Shown piece after piece: positions 33,201 through 35,279 of a stretch of 35,279 nt of DNA. The notes under the pieces are model-generated. The model was not told the origin of the DNA, made no database searches, and saw nothing but the letters and a program-made list of their open reading frames with translations. Numbering within the stretch: position 1 is the stretch's first letter; each line of letters opens with the position of its first letter. The position numbers were made by a program, and so were the translations under genes. Origin of the DNA: an uncultured Acidobacteriia bacterium (GTDB lineage: Bacteria; Acidobacteriota; Terriglobia; Bryobacterales; Bryobacteraceae); NCBI GenBank assembly GCA_903825445.1, contig CAIKAS010000052.1, positions 1 to 35,279 of the forward strand, written 5' to 3'.

Positions 33201-35279
33201 TACAACGCCACCTTCACCACGGCGAGCACGCCGGATACGACACCTCCGTCGGTTCTTTCCATCACACCAGCGGCGGGAACCACCAATGTCGGCCCCAATG
33301 CCGTGGTCACGCTGATCTTCACGAAGGCGCTGAACTCGGGTACGGTTAATAACCACAGCTTTACGCTTTACAACGGATTTACCAACCTGAATGCCAACGT
33401 CGGCATCTCGTCAGATAATCGTACAGTCACTCTGACGACAACGCTTCCGTACAGTTCTACGATCACGGCAGCGGTTGCCACAACCGTGCAGGATATCGAC
33501 GGTAATAGTCTGGCGAGTCCGTATTCATCCACTTTCAACACGCAGACGCAGCCGCTTACGGCATCGCCGACAGTAACGATGATGCGTCCGTCGAACGGGT
33601 CCAGCGGCGTGCCGGTCAATCAGCCGATCACGCTGTACTTCAGTGCACCTATGAATGCGGGTACCGTTCCGGGTGCCCTGTTCGTATCGCAGAATGGCGT
33701 ACTCGTCACAGGGAGCGTCTCCGTGGCTCCGGATGGGAGGTCCGCGCTGTGGACCGGTCCCGGTTTCCTCAACAGCGCCTATATACAGATCTTCTTTAGC
33801 GGCGCTCAGGACACGAGCGGTAACTATGTGAATTACTACTCGGCTTCTTTCAGCACGGTGGCCAACCTGACGTCCACGCCGGCGACGGTCGTCTCCTACA
33901 CGCCATCCAACCAATCGTCAAACGCCCCCACTAACACTGTGATCGAAATGCAGTTCAGCAAGCCGCTGAATACGAGCACAGTGACCAACAACAGCTTTTA
34001 CGTCCTCGAGACCGACGATCTGCCGAAGATATCGGGGGCGTTCACGTTCCTGAACAACAATACGACAATTCGGTTCACCCCGAGTGCTCCGCTGTCCACG
34101 GTCGGCGGCCCGTACTACCGGGTGCACTATGAGAACTCGATCACAGATTCCGGCGGGCTCCCGATTGCCGGAAGTGCCGACAACACCTGGTATTTCTATC
34201 TGAACTCCGGCAGCAACGCGCCCAACAATACGACACCGACTCTCACCTCGGTCGCCCCGACCAACGGCGCCACCGCTGTGGGTGATAACGCCACCATACG
34301 ATTCAGCTTCAATGAATTGATGGACACGAACACGATCAATACACAAACAGTGTCGCTCATGAATGGTGGAACACCCATTCCGTACTTTATGAGCTTCAGC
34401 GGATCTTCCTACACCACAGTCACGCTGACGCCGTACGCTCCGCTGCCGGTCAACTCAACTCTGACATTGACCCTGACCGGCGGTATTAACGGCATCAGCG
34501 ATACTTCGGCGAACGTTTTTGCCGGGTCGACGATTACATTCCAGACCGGAGCGGGAGCCGACTTCTCCGCACCATATGTCGTGTACAGCACTATTAACAA
34601 CAACACGCCCGCGGTGCCGGTGAATTCGACGTTCACTCTGGTCTTCAGCAAGCCGCTCGATGCCAACACCGTAGCCAACGTCTGCGGTTACTTCTACCTG
34701 TACGACAACAACACCGGCTGCGTCGCCTCCACAGTTACATTGAGTCCAGACGGCCTGACGGTCAGTTTCGTGCCAGCGGTCAACATGACACCGTCCATCA
34801 GTTATGCCCTGTATGCCCGTGGCGCCACTGACCTCAACGGCAACGCGCAAACCGGCTACTCAGTGGGCTTCAACACGGCGTCCGGAACGGCCACCACACC
34901 GCCGACTGTCGTCTACAGTTCGCCGGCCAACACGGCGTCCGGTGTCCCGCTCAACGCCCTCATTGAAGCCGAATTCAGTGAGGCCGTCAGTGGCACTACC
35001 CTGACGAACGTCACTCTCACGCAGGGAGGCAATCCGGTGCCGTCCACGGTTTCCCTCCAGTGGGGTGATTCCACTGTTCGCCTGACGCCATCCAGTCTGC
35101 TGTTGCCAAATACGACGTACACCGCGACTTTGACGGGAGTCCAGGACGTTGCCGGCAATACGATGGTTGGTACCTACACATTCAGCTTCACCACGGGAAC
35201 CAACGTGGATCTGAACAGCACGCCTAACGTGGTGTCGATCAACGCCAGTGGTCTGCCGCTGACTTACAACGTCAACGTC
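21249..35279 (+). CDS. Giant secreted Ig-like repeat protein (TIG-like then Big_5 domains), C-terminus beyond the window
   Basis: One frame stays open from TTG 21249 to the window end, 4677 codons, with no stop found. Checks at 22194, 24891, 27951, 29991 and 32991 all fall in the same frame. TTG is chosen because GGAGG lies eight bases upstream and LQRSYQKCVQALAFIVSAFA then LAGGASA is a good signal peptide. After a unique N-terminal section come about 24 TIG/IPT-like repeats (residues about 131-2448) and then at least 20 SbsA/Big_5 Ig-like domains (about 2448-4677+). Composition is rich in Thr, Val, Asn, Gly and Ser. No enzymatic domain, transmembrane helix or cell-wall anchor is visible in this part; an anchor or sorting signal may lie downstream. 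The likely role is adhesion or a surface/matrix fibre, inferred from architecture only. Confidence 0.9.
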   Translation, partial: MQRSYQKCVQALAFIVSAFALAGGASAQVVLTSPAAPVLVGANISMGGTGYPTGTINAASTNIVVTPAPGSGSPVSFAPTTVSGSGGSRTLIFKLPASLTANLPYNATVCASGQTTAAVAFTTATCANITINPAGSLANVSPGAGQVGTAVNVTITGLFTHFAQATSVVSVGGSGVTPSNMAVTPGSSTQLTATFTIASNATPGVRSVTVTSGSEVATLAVGFVVTTSPGLSFSIINPGSAAQGSTLNVDVQGINTHFVQGTTTANFGNGITVNSIVVNSQTDMTVNISIGAIAPAGGRPVTVVTGGEFATAPNGFTVTSSGASITSVTPSTPVPQGGNATLALVGLGTHWVTSGTNVSFGGGINAGAVTVTDNTHLTVNLSVGPGVPAGVYGVTTTTAGEVAMYSSAVTVTASTPFISNVAPTSGVQGANNLDVIVTGTYTSFTTGAIFANFGPLITVNSVTPNTPTSVDINISISNVASTGGRAVTLTSNGTLFTFNFAVTADGATVTSVSPGSGLQQSSYALTVTGANTHWVQGTTVASLGDGNITINRVIINSPTSALVNITLGAQAALGLHGFSMTTGGEVATLANAFNVLPFTPSLSMSPSTGKVGTTVNVNFNGNFTHFSNQTEANIDGEGVQIQNFAVVGGSPTQATAQFVIASTAPATPAYLCVPGGGAWHNITLTTGGEIVTTSFCVTSTPAVLTNITPNNSPQNNALNVTITGQYTNFQNSTLTTPGSLGTAPTTVGFGPDITTSNLTINSATSLTVHLAIDPVAALGWRLAYVNTGAEQLTIGFLIDSPASATLVSISPNSAQQGQSISGVTITGNLTNFVQGSTVAIVGAGITVSNLQILSSEVATATISVSPTTTLGGRTVEMITGSEDVTGPLFTVNPGIAAISFTPSCTSANVAGFQSCTPTLATVYQGAIVPFNVTGTGTNFLQGETTMYFDGSDIAVTQLTVNSPTSITGQAAVSYTATPGFRNATATTGGQVAPTSSYAIDVIQVTGTSLNLDVNSAPQGTSHLQITLNGQNTNWVNGTTTATFGNNNGLVVNSLTVNSPTVAILDLTVAGTAYTGLYTLTVTTNHGGGNIEQQTLINVFTVTTGAAIITNVAPNGNSTQGSTEGINITGQNTSWINGVTTAYFTTGGCIGVPNPGVNVGAVVVNSTTSATLSISIASNAQTGLQTLCMTTLGELVNYQNSFTINPGTPTLNGVTPVNAEQGTQVTLNIIGQFTHWVQGTTTITFGQGITLTQPLTITSATAATANIAIDPLAYTGARNVVLNTPLGGGGDEIVQGTAFFNVTPGPAILSTISPTTGNQGTHILMQLNGENTHWAQGLSQVTINGAGYDITVNGVQVQSPTTLVMDMNISPTANLGLRTVYVSTGGENVILQNGFLVTGGIPSISSISPSSAQQGSNNVNVMITGIFTTWTQGTTNVSFGPNINLTNYVVGDNTHLTAVINVPNGAPLGLQTVTVQTGGQILTTQFNILSNAPPTPYISYEYPSVALVGQTLDVNLAGAYTNWVSGNAQITFGTGIVVNTFQVTGETTAIANITIVPSATLGTRTVTLTTGLETETTSFTVTVGTPAITMISPSSIIQGQTLDVDIIGQYTTFNASTIFAFSNSHITLNTVTLFGPTAARVNISADIDAPLGGMSISATTGSQVAYNQVGFSVTPSQATIISVSPNTAPQGAAPVVQVTGFETNWVNNVTVFNLGGIGITNAVVNGPTSATLTLSIPELAYVGEYSISATTVGEYAYLNNAFVVTPGTPILLSATNNTAQQGTEISVGILGQLTNFVQGVTTVSLGNGVNVTGVTVTEPTSLTVTGSVDPLAYTGSRNIIVTTGAQQLVLFGDFYVSPGTAQVSQLTPASAGQGQTLNVAITGTNTHFTANQTIANFGQGISVNTLQITDATDAVANITIAANANVTLNTVTMTTLGESASGGPFKIISTTPIIDFINPTFLSQGQSGTISLTGSFTNWVNGNSVASFGPGVQVTGTNVTGSGAATANVTVLPTATVGTYTAQMSTNLAGGGQEVATKANAFTINAGSAAITSATPTTPATIHQGDTDDTIVITGSATHFSASSLVAFCNGITPVQINFNTTTQLTVIVNVASTTAVGACGATVTTGGEIATGASLFNVLAGIPIVTNVNANSAAQNAQNLNVNVTAQFTHFVQGTTTASFGAGITVNGIVTVTSPTTATVNITVLSTATVGFRTVVMTTNLEVANGTNQFSVTAGQPQLLNINPNTGAQNSTQTVTINGLFTNFIQGTSVVTFSGGNVTAGVAQVNGPAQLQVSVTVAPGASATARTVTVTTGAEVDSLVGAFTVLPGAPTILTISPNVGVPNTNNLQVTITGLFTSFTATGNPNPTQASFGPFISVGGAAEGAYGPINVTSATTAVATINIDPAATPVPSAWPVNLTNIDNPSAVGINISVPNGFTIQSITPTAPSVLSVSPQNGAGGVPLNTSYTVVFSSPINGATVAANNAYLVSTAYGCNFAYAIASTWKVDASGRILTLTPTSVLAVGQGYYFCLNQGGTPYIKDPANNTIGGSDWSFTTGFAVSNTGPTLQASNIATVSPVSGAVVAGDTGIGTNVTPILGFSTPLDPATQLAGITVLAGATPVPGTWSYNNSYTQITFTPAGGFTAGTSYSMNITAALTDTVGNPVVNPQTINFSTGAGAITTGATLLSYTPISNSTTGENPTIRMVWSQPMNPLSFTQGQCYLYQNDVGFYVSGTSMSVSADRKTYTMNLPGPLSPSTYYYWQCGPVYDQEQHYSGYPNVYFYTGTTVDSTAPVVTLVSPPNGQTGVPVNAPVYVLLSKQIDPTTVTNNAITLSPAVAGTVSLPTGSTTMTFTPAANLATSQTYTINVSGFSDLDGNALTPFSSTFTTSASATPDTTNGTVSMLPSSGTTNVPTNTQVIFNFSKTFDPTTVNTYGGGNIRLYDNTAGTYVNGVITMNGALNSVTFTPVVLLEPSHQYCGYGAYPFTNYIRDLAGNTFGWVYSQCFTTATGTDTTPPQVISVMPTSGATGIGPNNPVTVTFSKPMNPNTLSSQNVAMYVGTALYSTNFNRSFDSTSLTFNLGNLSYNTTYTVVITPNVTDLAGNNLAAQYVSTFTIMPQPTTTVPNVTAVHPSSGATGVPTNASITWFISEPLNTATVPGAIQVSQNGVLINGTVTYGSNNQVVVFTPTGGFTAGSYVTAFFTSAATDNSGNPLTSYQSSFSIVPNLTTTPATVVAFTPSEYSNTNTSNTVIEMEFSKPLNTATVTAGSFFVTEYDSTPVTGNFTFLNNNTVIRFTPTAPLPGGPYYRVHYENTITDSTGLAIAGAADNTWYFYTNGSASVNSTTPSVTSIAPTNGAPNIGTNSTIRVQFNEPIDPFTIYSPSLSLSSGGSQIPYNASFDGSGTILTIVPQAALPASSTIIVGFTSGITDYAGNAMAAFNPVFFTGATPDFTRPVVVSANFTNGQSNVPVTSVFTMTYSKPIDTRTEVLNSNVYLYDNVLGQYVASNMTFSTDGTQVTLQPVSNLPVNHNFYIYIDSVQDLDGNQMNNAFNWSFTTALVGPSGGPVVTFTLPPTGFQVPTNFKPVVQFDRPVDFTSLGGITLQQGGNPVPFTISGSGGNTIVNLAPTALLAANSSFTFTIAGVKDTAGNTMAGSSVSNFTTGASVDLVPPVVTNYEPENGVTTGTNPVIRLTYNEPINPILSNGVVYLQNQVTDVSMPGVTISTSADLKTQTLSYPTALSPNTSYCWRTYNVYDLAGNYTTPNGECFTTSSGAVNSAPTVTSVTPPNGQTGVPINALIQVLLSAPIDPTTVNINSMTLTPAAPAGSSVSLASSGQTMTLTLGGTLAASTTYQLNVGGFKDVNGNTVTAFTSSFTTSTFNVTSGGTISLTSPAPGSVGVATTASITVTLSEPVDPNSVAGNLIFLLRPNNNGNEQLPGTTVIGNGGSTLTFTPTSPMPPSTVMSLYVGYPCCGANYLYDLAGNTLSYIYNATFTTASTPDTTPPSVLSITPAAGTTNVGPNAVVTLIFTKALNSGTVNNHSFTLYNGFTNLNANVGISSDNRTVTLTTTLPYSSTITAAVATTVQDIDGNSLASPYSSTFNTQTQPLTASPTVTMMRPSNGSSGVPVNQPITLYFSAPMNAGTVPGALFVSQNGVLVTGSVSVAPDGRSALWTGPGFLNSAYIQIFFSGAQDTSGNYVNYYSASFSTVANLTSTPATVVSYTPSNQSSNAPTNTVIEMQFSKPLNTSTVTNNSFYVLETDDLPKISGAFTFLNNNTTIRFTPSAPLSTVGGPYYRVHYENSITDSGGLPIAGSADNTWYFYLNSGSNAPNNTTPTLTSVAPTNGATAVGDNATIRFSFNELMDTNTINTQTVSLMNGGTPIPYFMSFSGSSYTTVTLTPYAPLPVNSTLTLTLTGGINGISDTSANVFAGSTITFQTGAGADFSAPYVVYSTINNNTPAVPVNSTFTLVFSKPLDANTVANVCGYFYLYDNNTGCVASTVTLSPDGLTVSFVPAVNMTPSISYALYARGATDLNGNAQTGYSVGFNTASGTATTPPTVVYSSPANTASGVPLNALIEAEFSEAVSGTTLTNVTLTQGGNPVPSTVSLQWGDSTVRLTPSSLLLPNTTYTATLTGVQDVAGNTMVGTYTFSFTTGTNVDLNSTPNVVSINASGLPLTYNVNV
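21640..28590 (+). repeat. About 24 tandem TIG/IPT-like repeats of about 96 residues
   Basis: Each unit of roughly 270-350 bases begins with a linker such as ITSVSPxSxxQG and then runs V-x-VTG-x-xTHWVQGTT, FGxGITVNS, a hydrophobic ANITI-type strand, and TVTTGGEV before the next linker. Approximate unit starts are 21640, 21945, 22220, 22495, 22770, 23045, 23355, 23665, 23935, 24265, 24565, 24870, 25165, 25450, 25735, 26005, 26275, 26550, 26825, 27100, 27390, 27675, 27955 and 28235. Units differ clearly in sequence, so the array is old. The domain name is my best match; a distinct family is possible. Confidence 0.75.
28590..35279 (+). repeat. At least 20 tandem SbsA/Big_5-type Ig-like domains
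   Basis: Each domain of about 315-360 bases shows P-x-V-x-S-x-x-P-x-x-G-x-T-G-V-P-x-N, then I-x-x-x-F-S-x-P-(I/L/M)-D/N-P-x-T-V, a TFTP strand, an x-D-x-x-G-N turn and a final FTT. Approximate starts are 28590, 28940, 29295, 29620, 29945, 30290, 30610, 30935, 31275, 31600, 31935, 32250, 32575, 32890, 33250, 33570, 33890, 34230, 34575 and 34905; a 21st domain begins near 35228 and is cut. The pattern agrees with Big_5 (PF13205) as I know it. Confidence 0.85.
28940..35228 (+). repeat. Nine-domain higher-order repeat within the Big_5 array
   Basis: Domains resemble the one nine places on more than their neighbours. Examples are VSPPNGQTGVPVN (29620) with VTPPNGQTGVPIN (32575), PGAIQVSQNGVLINGTV (30610) with PGALFVSQNGVLVTGSV (33570), GPYYRVHYENTITDS and ADNTWYFY (30935) with GPYYRVHYENSITDS and ADNTWYFY (33890), and LQQGGNPVP (31935) with LTQGGNPVP (34905). 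The period is about 2955-2995 bases. Blocks are about 28940-31935, about 31935-34905, and a third starting near 34905. Confidence 0.8.

Noticed and set aside
32202..33356. 384-codon minus-strand open frame
   Set aside because: Same antisense artefact as above; the sense strand encodes clear Big_5 domains here.
21640..35279. CRISPR array or satellite DNA
   Set aside because: The periodicity is at protein level with divergent DNA copies and variable unit length; there are no short identical repeats with spacers.

Overview
The window looks like chromosome of a soil member of the Acidobacteriota, most likely Bryobacterales/Solibacteraceae ('Candidatus Solibacter'-like). The grounds are a TIGR03435-family secreted protein at 15699-16595, a paired planctomycete-type cytochrome (PSD1; DUF1549/DUF1553) and DUF1501 gene, DUF6152 and DUF6644 genes, a YXWGXW-repeat protein, an N-terminal domain at 1-417 typical of multi-copy Solibacter proteins, a PEP-CTERM protein and a giant Ig-like repeat protein. 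This placement is from family knowledge, not a database search. I see no tRNA, rRNA, CRISPR array, transposase or phage gene.

Layout. (i) 1-417 (-): start of a truncated regulator-like gene. (ii) 698-5979: two convergent transcription units meeting at 2139/2152. The plus unit is DUF6152 and two DUF6644 membrane proteins. The minus unit is two related secreted RG-rich proteins, a Tat-exported TIM-barrel isomerase-like protein and two more DUF6644 proteins. The four DUF6644 paralogues share a histidine in an early membrane helix and a C-terminal W-x(4-6)-CG motif, so I read 698-5979 as one functional locus of unknown role. (iii) 6219-7352 (-): Yip1-like membrane domain fused to TPRs. (iv) 7446-12262 (+): PSD1 cytochrome and DUF1501 protein, translationally coupled. 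(v) 12282-14548 (-): S10 carboxypeptidase followed by a MNT nucleotidyltransferase and a HEPN partner broken by an internal deletion. (vi) 14677-16595 (+): YXWGXW protein and TIGR03435 protein. (vii) 16840-20175 (-): SWIM-SNF2 helicase. (viii) 20436-21143 (+): PEP-CTERM protein. (ix) 21249 to the window end (+): one open frame of at least 4677 codons.

The giant protein is the outstanding feature. A signal peptide is followed by about 24 TIG/IPT-like repeats of about 96 residues and then at least 20 SbsA/Big_5-type Ig-like domains of about 110 residues. The Big_5 part has a second level of order: domains recur with a period of nine (about 2.96 kb, 985-1000 residues), so at least two complete nine-domain blocks and the beginning of a third are present. 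Its reading frame begins at a TTG with a strong Shine-Dalgarno sequence, directly behind a perfect 9-bp hairpin.

Most products here are predicted to be exported or membrane-bound. Three secreted proteins (4105-4980, 5014-5979, 12932-14548) carry arginine/glycine-rich low-complexity stretches just after the signal peptide. Three genes (6219-7352, 14677-15639, 21249-end) appear to start with TTG.
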